A stretch of 53,196 nucleotides of DNA from an uncultured Ruminococcus sp. (GCA_902780695.1 CACZGM010000022.1:1-53196), one strand, 5' to 3'; shown: positions 15,523 to 24,364, counted from the first letter of the stretch. Notes: generated from the letters alone by a model not told the origin. Program-made: numbers and translations.

Positions 15523-15544
15523 CACTTTCCGGGCGCGGAAAGTG
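15523..15544. promoter_or_regulatory. Inverted repeat upstream of spoIIAA
   Basis: Perfect 9-bp arms cactttccg/cggaaagtg with a 4-nt centre, about 40 nt before the spoIIAA start. Candidate operator or leader hairpin for the spoIIA operon; no known consensus recognised. Confidence 0.4.
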
Positions 15545-15602
15545 TCATATCCCGTCGTCCGCGGATTTTCTTTCCGACATTATCGGACACCGGCAAACAT
15601 AA

Positions 15603-15644
15603 GGGAACCTCTAAAAACCCTATTTGAGAGAAAATGAGCTATGC
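15603..15644. repeat. MITE-like repeat, family 1 copy C (left end)
   Basis: These 42 nt are identical to 3580-3621, including the terminal aacctctaaaaacc. After 15644 the sequence diverges into a GC-rich segment with ggcgcc palindromes up to about 15710, so this is a variant with another core or a truncated copy. It lies between the 3' end of the FN3 gene and spoIIAA. Confidence 0.65.
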
Positions 15645-15759
15645 GCGCCGTCTACTGCGTCAAGTCTCCTCACCGGGCGCCAGCCCGCTTTCGGCGCCTC
15701 CGGGGGTACAGTCTGAATATTCGATTTATGTTTTACGGCATCGGGTGCCGGATCACAAA

Positions 15760-16908
15760 TCAGCCGATAAGGCTGCGGATATCGTCGATCGAGCTCGTCA
15801 GGTCGCCGCTGCCGTCTCCCATGTTGGCGGGAGCGTACTTGGCGCTGATCTTGCCGTAAACGAACGCATCGGAGCTGCCCGATCCGGTGATGAATTCGCC
15901 GGTTTTTGCGGACGAGTTCACCCACTCATAGAATTCAATGCCCTTGGAGGTCATATTTACATAATTCTCACCCAATTTGGATTTGAGTGTCGAGAAGGCT
16001 TTGGTGAATGTCATTGCTTCTTTCGGAATGATCGCCGCGCCGTAGAAGAACTTGCCGTTTTCGTTGAAGTAGAGCATTACCATGGTGTCAACACCGTTTA
16101 TGGTCTTATAGCCCGCATAACCGTCGGCACCGGGTCTGATGTTCTCGAAATCCATTCCGGTCTTTATGCCCATTGCGCTTATGGTTTCGGTCTTGCTTTT
16201 GCCGAAAGCCGGGAAGGTTATCGGCATACTGCCTGCGGACGATGCGTTGGAGGACGAGCCTACAGTTGCCTTGATAACCGCGGACTGTGTCTGTGCGATG
16301 TACTTCTTTCCGGATTCGACGAGACCTGCTACCCTGAACTGATATGTACCGGCCTTGAGACCGCTTACTGTGCAGGAGTTTGCGGATACATTCTTATATG
16401 TCTCATATTTCTTTGTGGAGCTGTTGTATTTATATACGCGGTAAGCGTCCGCGCCTGTCAGCTTGTTCCATGTGAGCTTTACCGACGATGTGCCTGCCGT
16501 TGCCTTCAGACCGGACGGAGCGGCCAGCTTTGTCCTTACCGTCTGAACGGCGGACTTTGTCTGCACGGCGTAGCCTTTGCCGGACTTTACGAGTGCGGCT
16601 ACTCTGAACTTATATGATGTATCGGCGGAAAGCTGTTTTACGGTGCAGCTTGTTCCTGTAACGCTCTTGTATGTGGTGTATTTATTTGTGACAGGATTGT
16701 ATTTGTACACTCTGTACGCGTCCGCGCCGGATACCTTTTTCCACGACAGCTTTATTGTTGAAGCTGTGGTCGTTGCTTTAATGCCGGTCGGAGCTGCGAG
16801 TTTTGAAGCTGCGCTTACGGATACGGTCAGCGGAGCTGCAACGTTCGGTACGCCCGTGAATGCCAGTACGCCCGCGAGTATGGCGGCTGCGATCTTTGTT
16901 TTCTTCAT
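15760..16908 (-). CDS. Secreted protein with two fibronectin type III domains
   Basis: 382 aa. A Sec signal peptide (KKTKIAAAILAGVLAFTGVP...SVSA, about 1-34) is followed by two FN3 repeats, each opening with LAAP(T/S)G(I/L)KAT and carrying GADAYRVYKYN and FRVA(A/G)LV strands (about 37-130 and 131-215). A Ser-rich linker leads to a C-terminal region (about 228-382) with alternating beta strands that I do not recognise. No catalytic motif or sortase signal, so probably an extracellular adhesin or accessory module. The promoter carries a perfect palindrome over the start site. Confidence 0.85.
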   Translation of the reverse strand: MKKTKIAAAILAGVLAFTGVPNVAAPLTVSVSAASKLAAPTGIKATTTASTIKLSWKKVSGADAYRVYKYNPVTNKYTTYKSVTGTSCTVKQLSADTSYKFRVAALVKSGKGYAVQTKSAVQTVRTKLAAPSGLKATAGTSSVKLTWNKLTGADAYRVYKYNSSTKKYETYKNVSANSCTVSGLKAGTYQFRVAGLVESGKKYIAQTQSAVIKATVGSSSNASSAGSMPITFPAFGKSKTETISAMGIKTGMDFENIRPGADGYAGYKTINGVDTMVMLYFNENGKFFYGAAIIPKEAMTFTKAFSTLKSKLGENYVNMTSKGIEFYEWVNSSAKTGEFITGSGSSDAFVYGKISAKYAPANMGDGSGDLTSSIDDIRSLIG

Positions 16909-16998
16909 TTTGAATCCCTCCGATTATATTTATGTTTGTTTATCTTTCCGATTTGAACGATCGGACGTTTTCATCTGCACGCGGCGGATAAAAACGGA

Positions 16999-17031
16999 TG
17001 TAACAGTGTAAATATAATTTACACTGTTACA
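16999..17031. promoter_or_regulatory. Perfect 15-bp palindrome at the FN3 gene transcription start
   Basis: Arms tgtaacagtgtaaat and atttacactgttaca with a 3-nt centre. It begins 1 nt downstream of the -10 box and would cover +1. The size and symmetry suit a dimeric repressor operator; as RNA it would also form a hairpin. Confidence 0.7.
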
Positions 17032-17060
17032 ATGATATCACCTTTTATATGATTTGTCAA
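17032..17060 (-). promoter_or_regulatory. Sigma-A promoter of the FN3 gene
   Basis: Minus strand: consensus TTGACA (17060-17055), 17-nt spacer, TATCAT (17037-17032), just before the palindrome. Confidence 0.75.
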
Positions 17061-17152
17061 GACTTTTGCAAAAAAATTTAAACATACCGCGCCGGTTACA
17101 TTTGCGGTACATTTGCGGCATTTGTGCGTATGGTAAATTACGTTTACTCTAA

Positions 17153-18022
17153 TTATCTTCTCTTTTCGCCTTTGATGAATACACCGACAAAGCTCGTGCC
17201 TGCATTCGCGGCAACAACGCTGCCGACGCTCTCGATCATTGCGAGCTGCGCACCGGTCTTTGCCTTGTACTTCTCTATGAACTCGTCCTCAAGCTCTGTC
17301 GCGAGGGAGCGTCCCATAACGAACGGGGTCTTGGGTATGGCGCGGGAAGCGAGGAGCTCCACAAGGTCGCTCACGGCTTTCTTCTCGCCTCTCGGTTTGG
17401 CTATGACCTTTGTGTCGCCGTCTATCATCTGCACTATGGGCTTTATATTCATAAGCTCGCCCATTACCGCCGCCGCCGCTTTTATTCTGCCGGACTTCTT
17501 CGCATGGCGCAGATTGAACAGCAGAAGATAAAGCTCACAGCAGCTGAACCAGTCTTCGAGGTAAGCGACTACGCGGTCAACGCTCTGTCCCGCTTCGAGC
17601 TTCTTCGCCGCCTCGACCACCGGGTAGCCGTATCCGGTGCTGTATGTATGGCTGTCTATGATACGGAAACGCGTATTGCCTGACCTGCCCTCGTTTTTCA
17701 AACGCTCTGCGGCGGCCTCGGCATTGGATAATGTCTGGCTGCCGGCACCGTTAATAAGTACGACGATAACGTCCTCCACGCCCTCTTCGACACACTCGGT
17801 GAACTTTTCCTCGAAACGGTACTCGGTGATCTGTGAGGTCTTGGGGATATCCTCGCTTTCCGCTATTCTTTCGAGGAACTCGTGTCCGGTAATATCGATA
17901 CGCTCGCGTATTGCCTCGCCGCCGAGTATTATATCGAACGACATAATGTCAATGCCGTATCTTTCCTCGTCCTCGGCAGAGATATCGCATCCGCTGTCGG
18001 TGATTATCCTGTATTTTTTCAT
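17153..18022 (-). CDS. DegV-family fatty-acid-binding protein
   Basis: 289 aa, full length for the DegV family, which binds a fatty acid between two domains; members act as FakB-type partners presenting fatty acids to the FakA kinase. Diagnostic are the N-terminal ITDSGCDIS, the central SQITEYRFEEKF segment (the usual PKTSQ context is present), DSHTYSTGYGY, and the LRHAKKSGRIKAAAA helix that ends the ligand pocket. No fakA is near. It begins 16 nt after trmL in the same direction, so the two are likely co-transcribed from the promoter at 18602. Confidence 0.9.
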   Translation of the reverse strand: MKKYRIITDSGCDISAEDEERYGIDIMSFDIILGGEAIRERIDITGHEFLERIAESEDIPKTSQITEYRFEEKFTECVEEGVEDVIVVLINGAGSQTLSNAEAAAERLKNEGRSGNTRFRIIDSHTYSTGYGYPVVEAAKKLEAGQSVDRVVAYLEDWFSCCELYLLLFNLRHAKKSGRIKAAAAVMGELMNIKPIVQMIDGDTKVIAKPRGEKKAVSDLVELLASRAIPKTPFVMGRSLATELEDEFIEKYKAKTGAQLAMIESVGSVVAANAGTSFVGVFIKGEKRR

Positions 18023-18038
18023 AACTTGCTCCGTTCTG

Positions 18039-18551
18039 TCAGACCGCGTCCGACCAGTTGTATTTTGTAAGACTGCCGTGGTTTCTGAGCTCGGGGAATC
18101 CCCACTGCCGCAGTACCTCGTAAACGCCGACCGCGACGCTGTTGGACAGGTTCAGACTGCGGGCCGCGGGATTGTCGATCATGGGTATGCGCACGCACCG
18201 GTCACGGTTGCGGAAGAGAAGGTCTTCCGGCAGTCCCGCGTCCTCGCGTCCGAAGACGATATATGTTTTGTCCTCGTAACGCACATCACAGTAATTGTTG
18301 ACCGCTTTTGTCGAGAAATAGCGGAAATCCCCGTCCGGGTTCTTCCCGAAAAAATCATCGAGCCCGTCGTAGTAGGTGATGTCGAGCAGGTGCCAGTAAT
18401 CGAGCCCGGCGCGTTTGAGCTGTCTGTCGTCTATTGCGAACCCCATGGGCTTTACGATATGCAGCCTTGCGCCGGTCAATGCGCAGGTGCGTGCGATATT
18501 TCCGGTGTTCTGCGGTATTCTCGGCTCAACGAGCACGATATTAAGCTCCAT
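18039..18551 (-). CDS. trmL: tRNA (cytidine/uridine-34-2'-O)-methyltransferase TrmL
   Basis: 170 aa SPOUT-class enzyme that methylates the wobble ribose in certain leucine tRNAs. Hallmarks: LNIVLVEPRIPQNTGNIART at the N-terminus, YIVFGREDAGLP in the middle, and the knot region IPMIDNPAARSLNLSNSVAVGVYE at the C-terminus. The third in-frame ATG (18551) is chosen because GGAGG sits 7 nt before it; upstream ATGs overlap or precede that site. Confidence 0.93.
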   Translation of the reverse strand: MELNIVLVEPRIPQNTGNIARTCALTGARLHIVKPMGFAIDDRQLKRAGLDYWHLLDITYYDGLDDFFGKNPDGDFRYFSTKAVNNYCDVRYEDKTYIVFGREDAGLPEDLLFRNRDRCVRIPMIDNPAARSLNLSNSVAVGVYEVLRQWGFPELRNHGSLTKYNWSDAV

Positions 18552-18601
18552 AGTCATTCCTCCGGACAAGTCCCGATCTGCGCCATAAAAAGCACTTATA
18601 C

Positions 18602-18630
18602 ATTATAACATTTTTCTGCACGATAGTCAA
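18602..18630 (-). promoter_or_regulatory. Sigma-A promoter of trmL-degV
   Basis: Minus strand: TTGACT (18630-18625), 17-nt spacer, TATAAT (18607-18602). Confidence 0.82.
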
Positions 18631-18709
18631 GACATTTTAAGCGGAGATATCGGGAACCGCTGCCGGCTGAATCGGTTACGCACCCGCGGAAAGAAAAAGC
18701 CGTCTCTGA

Positions 18710-19846
18710 TCACGCCGCACCGTGAGTTATACCGAAACGCTCAGTATCAACGTCTGCGGAAACGTCGAATACGCACTCCATGAGTGTCTCGCGATATCTG
18801 CCGGAAATTAAGTCCCAAAGTTCCGGAGACTGTGACCTTATGATATATTCAAGCCCGCAAAAGTCCGCACCGTACCTGTGCAGCGTTTTTTCGAGCGCCG
18901 ACGACACGCGTCGGACGATCTCTTCTTCGCACAGCCGTTCGACCTTGTCTTTTCCCGCGTAAGGATCGCCGATGTTCGAGGTGACATATTTGCAGTCCGC
19001 GCTTGTTTTCACATCAAGCCGCAGCCGCCCGTCGGAGAGCGACGGCGTTATTTCCGTCCTTATCCGGTAGAGCATCACTCGTGCTTCGCTGTCTCCTGCG
19101 GTGAGCGACATATCGCAGCTCCTGCCCGAACCGGATGCCGGAGAGATCATCGCAAGACCGGACATATCGGTTACATCAAGCGTATCCGCGTATCTGTCGT
19201 CCGTACAGAGAGTACCGCCGGAAAGGATAAGGCTGCTGCCGTCCTCGGTCATCTCGCCGACGTCGGAATACACCGATAACCGCGGCAGGACAACGCTTTC
19301 GGTAGGACAGCAGAGCATCTCCGCCGCTTCATACAGCCTTACCGGACGTGTAAGTCCGAGTTCTTCCGCATTGCGGAGCATTCCCTCGACCTTATCCACC
19401 GAGGCATTCCCCTCCTTGAATTTAACCGCGAGGATATCAGATGCTTTCCCGTCCGCCGCCGCGATATACGAACGGAAATTCCCGCTGAAATGCGATGCGG
19501 CGAAGCTGAGGGAATCCCGAAGCGAAAACGCCGCATCCCTGCCGTACACGATTATCCCGACAGCGCCGAGCATGATGTTCTTCCCGGTTTTGTATGAAAG
19601 TGCTTCGAGAGCGCTGTCGATCGTTTTTCCGCTGCACTCTGCCACAACTGCGTTCGGCGCGGAGCTGTCCACCGCGGTAACTCCGCCGGAAGCGTCGGTG
19701 TTGAAATACTGCACCGTGACCGTATATTCGCCGTCTGCGTAGTCTATGCCTACGGCTTCGGCTATACCGAGCTTGTCAAGCTCGGTATGCGGGACACAGC
19801 CGCAGGTCATCAGCAGCGCGGCGATAAGAGGTATGATCTTTTTCAT
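18710..19846 (-). CDS. Spore germination lipoprotein, Ger(x)C family
   Basis: 378 aa. Third subunit of a GerA-type nutrient receptor, anchored outside the inner spore membrane. A lipoprotein signal (KKIIPLIAALLMTCGC) is followed by ELDKLGIAEAVGIDYADGEYTVTVQYFN, the typical GerAC start, and a long mixed domain ending in a C-terminal helical region. The start at 19846 overlaps the permease stop as ATGA; a longer in-frame start would extend into the permease gene and lacks a signal peptide. Last gene of the gerA-type operon. Confidence 0.9.
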   Translation of the reverse strand: MKKIIPLIAALLMTCGCVPHTELDKLGIAEAVGIDYADGEYTVTVQYFNTDASGGVTAVDSSAPNAVVAECSGKTIDSALEALSYKTGKNIMLGAVGIIVYGRDAAFSLRDSLSFAASHFSGNFRSYIAAADGKASDILAVKFKEGNASVDKVEGMLRNAEELGLTRPVRLYEAAEMLCCPTESVVLPRLSVYSDVGEMTEDGSSLILSGGTLCTDDRYADTLDVTDMSGLAMISPASGSGRSCDMSLTAGDSEARVMLYRIRTEITPSLSDGRLRLDVKTSADCKYVTSNIGDPYAGKDKVERLCEEEIVRRVSSALEKTLHRYGADFCGLEYIIRSQSPELWDLISGRYRETLMECVFDVSADVDTERFGITHGAA

Positions 19847-20934
19847 GTCCGCACCGCCTTTCCTTTGGTTTTGCGCAGCGCTCCCGCTGCCGAAGCGGCG
19901 GTAAGCAGCAGTATCATTGCCGCGAGGGGTGCGCCTGATGAGCATACGGTCTTAAGCGGATCATACAGTTCCGGGAACACCGTGAAAAGCTCGGACAGCA
20001 GGAGTGCCGCCGCCGCGAACAGATATCCGCAGATATCCGCGGCTTTCCCCGTCGGGAAGCAGGTCCGCACCGTCCTGCGGAACGCGAACGTGAACAGCGC
20101 GAGACGCACTGCCGCCGCGCTTACCCATACCATAACATCTATGCCGTTTATACGGTGCAGCAGTGTGATATCCGACACGGACGAGAGCGTGTAGAACGGG
20201 TAATCGAGCAGTGACAGCAGCCGACCGAATACCGTATTGTACAGGAAGGTCATAAATACGATGATTCCGCAGGACAGCAGCAGATAAGTCCGCGCACACG
20301 CTCCCGGCTTTCCTCTGATACTTCCGCAAAGCAAGACGGACAGCAGTATTTCGGAGCCGCGTGAAAACTCGTCCGTTACCTCGCCGGCAAGGCTGTCCGG
20401 TCTGTCGATGAGCGACGGATAAAGCCTGTCCGGTCTGATGTCCGGCAGAAGCGCGGCGGTTATGAGCGCAAGCAGGATCAGAAATCCCGCGGATGCCAGA
20501 AACCCCGCGCGGACCGTCGCTTTGATCCCGCGGCTTACCGCAAACAGCAGCGCAGCGCCGATAAAGATGTAAAAGTACGCGGACGGCGCGGAGTCGAAGG
20601 CGGTGCTTGATGCGTAATAGTGGGCGCGCAGCCCCGTTTCGGCGGCGCAGAAGAGCAGATATACCGACGTGACTGCGCCGAAAAAGCCGGACAGCACCTT
20701 GTTTTTTCCGGAGACTGCTTCAAGCGGGGAATCTCCGCCGTTCGCCGCGGCTGCAATGTGCAGCGGGATATACAGAAGCGCGGTAAGCAGAAATGACAGT
20801 ATAACGGCAGTAAACCGCTGCATTCCGTATTCGACGTAAACTCCGGGGAGCAGCGCCGCTTCGGAGAATACTCTCGAAAGCGCGAGTACTGCCGCAAATT
20901 CCGCGGCTTTGATATTACCTGTCCTTGTTTTCAT
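19843..20934 (-). CDS. Spore germination permease, GerAB/GerKB family
   Basis: 363 aa, about ten transmembrane helices of the amino-acid/polyamine transporter fold. Family traits are the N-terminal GNIKAAEFAAVLALSRVFS segment and the periplasmic DRLYPSLIDR stretch. It is predicted to bind the germinant or conduct ions with GerAA. The start at 20934 has GGAG close by and gives a 20-nt overlap with the upstream subunit gene, indicating translational coupling. Confidence 0.9.
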   Translation of the reverse strand: MKTRTGNIKAAEFAAVLALSRVFSEAALLPGVYVEYGMQRFTAVILSFLLTALLYIPLHIAAAANGGDSPLEAVSGKNKVLSGFFGAVTSVYLLFCAAETGLRAHYYASSTAFDSAPSAYFYIFIGAALLFAVSRGIKATVRAGFLASAGFLILLALITAALLPDIRPDRLYPSLIDRPDSLAGEVTDEFSRGSEILLSVLLCGSIRGKPGACARTYLLLSCGIIVFMTFLYNTVFGRLLSLLDYPFYTLSSVSDITLLHRINGIDVMVWVSAAAVRLALFTFAFRRTVRTCFPTGKAADICGYLFAAAALLLSELFTVFPELYDPLKTVCSSGAPLAAMILLLTAASAAGALRKTKGKAVRT

Positions 20935-22369
20935 TCGTGTCTCCGTCGGTTTCAAAAATATCCGGCTCCGTCCTTGCAAGTTTACGCCAGCCGGCTCTTG
21001 CGAATGTGTCCCGCATTGCCTTTGGTGAGAACGGTGACAGCGGTGCCGTGAACGGCATACCGTAGGATTCCGCCGAGCAGATGCTCACGCACAGCATGAA
21101 CGCCGCGACCGTAAGTCCGAACAGCCCGAAAAGCCCGCCCGCGAGTATAAACGCGAACCGCAGCAGAGATATCTGGTTTCCGAGATCGGTGATTATATAC
21201 CCCGAGATCGACGCTATCGCTACCGCGAGCAGCATCGGAGCGCCCACAAGTCCCGCCGATACCACGATATCTCCTATCACGATACCGCCGACGATGCTTA
21301 CCGCGTGTCCGACATTCGACGGCAGCCGCAGTCCCGCTTCCCGCATTATTTCATAGAATATGTCGAGTATGACGCATTCGGTAAGCACGCTGTACGGTGT
21401 GAGCGATTCCGCGGCGGCAAGGTTGCGCAGGAGCGCGTCCGGGATAAGCTCCGGGTGGAAATTGGCGAGCGCGGCATAAAACCCCGGCAGCAGTATGCTT
21501 ATAAAGAACGCCATATATCGGATAAGGCGTATGAAAAGTGCGAATACCGGCTTTTCTACATAGTCGTCGAGCATTATGAAGTTTTCGGAAAACAGCTTCG
21601 GCACGAAAAGCGCGAACGGCGAGCCGTCTATTATAACGCCTATCCTGCCCTCATAAAGCTTGGAAACAAACACGTCCGGGCGTTCGGTAGCGCCGACCTC
21701 GCTGAAAAGCGGGTGACTGTTTTCGAGGAACGGCTGCACGAACCCGCTTTCCAGCACCAGTGACAGCGGCAGTTCCTCCAGCCTTTTCATCACATCGTCC
21801 GCGAGTTTTCTGTCGGATGCACCGTCTATGCGGCAGACGCATATCTCGGTGCGGGAGGTTCTGCCGACGGTCATGTTCGTAAAGATAAGCTCCGGTGATC
21901 TTACCCGCCTGCGCACGAGGCTCATATTTATGTGGAGCGCTTCCACAAAGCCCTCTCTCGAACCGCGTATGTTCCTGTGGTTTTCGGGCTGAGTGACCGA
22001 GCGTGTTTCAAAGCCCTGTATGCCGATAGCCCAGCCCTTTGCGGTCCCGTCTGTCAATATTACGCAGAACCCCGCCGTTATCGCCGCGACTATCTCCTCC
22101 GCGCTTTCCACGGGCTTTTCGTCCCCCGCGATAAGCAGCTCTCCGCCTATCATTGACGCTACGCGTTCCGGATCGTCCGTCTGCGGGTCAATGCCGGAAA
22201 GCGGACGATATACAAGGTTGGCGAGTCTGTTCGTGTCGATCTGTCCGTCACAGGATATCACGCACACGTTCACCTTTCCCGCTTTCGCGTATTTCATTGT
22301 GAGGTCGCTGCTGTTCTTCATCAAAGCGCGTACATTCACAGTGTTCTTTTCCAGTTCTTTTTCAAGCAT
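20915..22369 (-). CDS. Spore germination protein, GerAA/GerKA family
   Basis: 484 aa. First gene of a gerA-type operon (A-B-C order). Soluble N-terminal domain (about 1-290, with RSPELIFTNMTVGRTSRTEI and GRIGVIIDGSPFALFVP motifs) followed by a membrane domain of about five helices containing ALANFHPELIPDALL and RLPSNVGHAVSIVGG, all typical of GerAA. The complex oligomerises in the spore membrane and releases ions upon germinant binding. In known species it is a sigma-G target; I did not find a convincing sigma-G promoter. Confidence 0.94.
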   Translation of the reverse strand: MLEKELEKNTVNVRALMKNSSDLTMKYAKAGKVNVCVISCDGQIDTNRLANLVYRPLSGIDPQTDDPERVASMIGGELLIAGDEKPVESAEEIVAAITAGFCVILTDGTAKGWAIGIQGFETRSVTQPENHRNIRGSREGFVEALHINMSLVRRRVRSPELIFTNMTVGRTSRTEICVCRIDGASDRKLADDVMKRLEELPLSLVLESGFVQPFLENSHPLFSEVGATERPDVFVSKLYEGRIGVIIDGSPFALFVPKLFSENFIMLDDYVEKPVFALFIRLIRYMAFFISILLPGFYAALANFHPELIPDALLRNLAAAESLTPYSVLTECVILDIFYEIMREAGLRLPSNVGHAVSIVGGIVIGDIVVSAGLVGAPMLLAVAIASISGYIITDLGNQISLLRFAFILAGGLFGLFGLTVAAFMLCVSICSAESYGMPFTAPLSPFSPKAMRDTFARAGWRKLARTEPDIFETDGDTNENKDR

Positions 22370-22454
22370 CTCTGCCCTCCCTGCTGCGCTTGCGCGGCGG
22401 GGAACGCCCCGCGGCGTTATGACCGTAAAACGAAAAAGACAAGTCTCTTCATAG

Positions 22455-22471
22455 ATCGGTACTTAACCGAT
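22455..22471. promoter_or_regulatory. Small palindrome between divergent ger and DUF421 genes
   Basis: ATCGGT-N5-ACCGAT, 6-bp arms, in the 190-nt divergent intergenic region. It could be an operator for either gene set; support is only the symmetry and position. Confidence 0.3.
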
Positions 22472-22559
22472 ATGTCGGGATATCACTTGTCAAATGTTAT
22501 TTTGCACCGGAATGAATAAATTATTACAAAAAGCGGAAAATATATCCGAGGTGACGTAA

Positions 22560-23210
22560 ATGCTGATAATAATGATAAGGACGGCGATACTTTACACGGT
22601 GATAATCGCGATGCTCCGGCTCATGGGAAAAAAACAGCTCGGTGAGCTTCAGCCCAGCGAGCTTGTGACGACTATACTCATATCCAATATCGCGACGCTT
22701 TCGATAGAGGATCCGACGATCCCGATGCTGATAGGCATAGTGCCGGTTCTTATGATAGTATGCATTGATGTGCTGATGTCGGTGGTCATGCTGAAAAGCC
22801 CGAAATTCCGCAGAACGGTGACAGGTTCTCCGAAAATAATCATTTCGGAGGGTGTGATCGACCGCCGGGAGCTTGAAAAGCTGCGCTATACCATAGATGA
22901 TGTACTCGAAGCCATGCGAGGGCAGAGCATTTTCGACATTTCCGAGGTGCGCTACGCCATAGTTGAAACAACGGGCAAGATCAATTTCTTTAAAAAGGAC
23001 GACGGCGGCACCGATCCGCCATGCGTTGTCGTCAAGGACGGCATAACCGAGCCGGACGGTATGGAAGCCTGCGGTCTTGACGCGCGGGGACTGAAAAAAC
23101 TGCTTGGCGAGAATGGTGCAAAACAGAATGAAGTGTTCCTTATGACGCTTTCACGCAGCGGTGGGTGTACGGTAATAAAAAAGGATACCGGCAAGGGGGA
23201 GAACGTTTGA
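22560..23210 (+). CDS. DUF421 (YetF-type) membrane protein
   Basis: 216 aa. Three N-terminal helices (about 3-75), then a cytosolic or exposed alpha/beta domain. The family signature RLMGKKQLGELQPSELVTTILISNIA is clear at 20-45, as is the SPKIIISEGVIDRRELEKLRYTIDDV segment. Bacillota spore formers often carry such genes (YetF/YrbG/YkjA); a GerA-type operon is transcribed divergently next door. Precise function unknown. GAGGTGA precedes the ATG. It overlaps the next gene by 4 nt. Confidence 0.9.
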   Translation: MLIIMIRTAILYTVIIAMLRLMGKKQLGELQPSELVTTILISNIATLSIEDPTIPMLIGIVPVLMIVCIDVLMSVVMLKSPKFRRTVTGSPKIIISEGVIDRRELEKLRYTIDDVLEAMRGQSIFDISEVRYAIVETTGKINFFKKDDGGTDPPCVVVKDGITEPDGMEACGLDARGLKKLLGENGAKQNEVFLMTLSRSGGCTVIKKDTGKGENV

Positions 23211-23584
23211 AACGGACGATTATATGCGCGGCTCTTCTCGCAGCTATGATCATAACGGGTGCGGCGCTTTCTTCATATACGGAAGAGGTTACGTCCCGAA
23301 CGGCGGAGAAGCTCGTCCGGCTCGAAGAAATGTCGTACAGAGCGGACAAAGCGGAGCTTGTCGCCACTGCCGAAACTATCTCTGCGGATTGGGAGGCATT
23401 CTGCGCAAACAATATCTTTCTCACAAACAACGAGTGCGCGTTCGAGATATCAGAAGCACTTCTGCACATAATAGCGGAGCTGCGGTGCGGTGAGACCGAC
23501 ATAGCGGAGGAATGTGCGGAGACTGTGATGCTGCTCGATGTTTACGAAAAGAGCCGTGCGCTTACTCTCGAAAATATATTCTGA
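23207..23584 (+). CDS. DUF4363-family small membrane-anchored protein
   Basis: 125 aa starting at TTG (23207), which overlaps the previous stop as TTGA and has GGGGGAG 5 nt before it. One N-terminal hydrophobic anchor (RTIICAALLAAMIITGAAL), then a helical extracytoplasmic domain with SADWEAFCANNIFLTN and an LLHIIAEL stretch. DUF4363 genes often follow DUF421 genes in spore-forming clostridia, as here, suggesting a two-protein unit. Function unknown. Confidence 0.82.
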   Translation: MKRTIICAALLAAMIITGAALSSYTEEVTSRTAEKLVRLEEMSYRADKAELVATAETISADWEAFCANNIFLTNNECAFEISEALLHIIAELRCGETDIAEECAETVMLLDVYEKSRALTLENIF

Positions 23585-23602
23585 TACAAAAGGAAACAAA
23601 GG

Positions 23603-23621
23603 CTTCGGATCTCGTCACGAT
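23603..23621. repeat. Shared intergenic motif (copy 2)
   Basis: Exact 19-nt match to 1125-1143, again between convergent genes, leading directly into the tandem array. Confidence 0.55.
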
Positions 23622-23641
23622 CCAGATTTGTCGCCGCAGGG

Positions 23642-23842
23642 CAAAGCAGGACGCTTTGAGTTCGTTTCAAAACGCCGCAAGGACGCGGCGATACCAAAAA
23701 CGAACAGACAAAGCAGGATGCTTTGAGTTCGTTTCAAAACGCCGCAAGGATGCGGCGATACCAAAAACGAACAGACAAAGCAGGACGCTTTGAGTTCGTT
23801 TCAAAACGCCGCAAGGATGCGGCGATACCAAAAACGAACACG
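23642..23842. repeat. Tandem repeat, 3 contiguous units of 67 bp
   Basis: Units start at 23642, 23709 and 23776 and are nearly identical (c/t changes in caggacgc/caggatgc and aaggacgcgg/aaggatgcgg). Each carries a cgccgc-aaggat-gcggcg stem inside a larger tcgttt...aaacga pairing. The gcaaggatgcg core resembles the core of the family 1 repeat near position 40. It lies between convergent stop codons. Confidence 0.9.
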
Positions 23843-23866
23843 ACACCACAATTCTTAATTCACTTT

Positions 23867-24256
23867 TCACTCTTTCCGGTTCACCGCAAAGACTGAACCG
23901 GCGCAGCAGGATATCACCGCAGTAATCATCTTCGCTGCTGCCGCCGAGCCGGTGAGGTTACCGGACAGCGCCGACACGGCAAGTACCGCCGCGGATATTA
24001 CAGCTGCGCAGATAATGCCGGAACGCAGTCCTTTGCGGAGCTTTATCGCGCCGCATACATATCCCGCGCACAGACAGCCCGCCGCAAGAGATATCAGAGA
24101 CAGCGCTCCCGACGATTCCGGCGGCATGGACAGCACATACATCACCGCCGCAGACAGCGAGAGAAATATCCCCGATACGATCATGCCGCATACGCACGAA
24201 AAGACGTAGGCGGCGGTTTTCTTTATGCATTCACTTGTCTTCCTGTTCACGGACAA
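23867..24256 (-). CDS. TIGR04086-type small membrane protein
   Basis: 129 aa, four hydrophobic helices (about 16-41, 44-62, 72-94 and 101-122 with small-residue-rich faces). The helix pattern with LAAGCLCAGYVCGAIKLRKGLRSG matches the TIGR04086 family, common in spore-forming Bacillota and of unknown function. A TTG start at 24256 is preferred: GGGGTGAT lies 8 nt before it. The single-copy gene runs towards the tandem repeat. Confidence 0.75.
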   Translation of the reverse strand: MSVNRKTSECIKKTAAYVFSCVCGMIVSGIFLSLSAAVMYVLSMPPESSGALSLISLAAGCLCAGYVCGAIKLRKGLRSGIICAAVISAAVLAVSALSGNLTGSAAAAKMITAVISCCAGSVFAVNRKE

Positions 24257-24364
24257 CGCTATCACCCCATACAATATATGCCCGTTAGTTGAAATATATG
24301 TACCAGATATCTGTCAAAATCCTGTTTTTTACGCAAATTTTAACGTATTTTATGGGCATAATGC

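Noticed and set aside
22514-22544. Forespore-type promoter (GAATA-16-GGAAAATATA) before the DUF421 gene
   Set aside because: One fixed position mismatches, and the start site would fall inside the ribosome-binding site of the gene.
23642-23842. Possible CRISPR array
   Set aside because: The 67-bp units are contiguous and identical throughout, so there are no unique spacers, and no cas genes are near.
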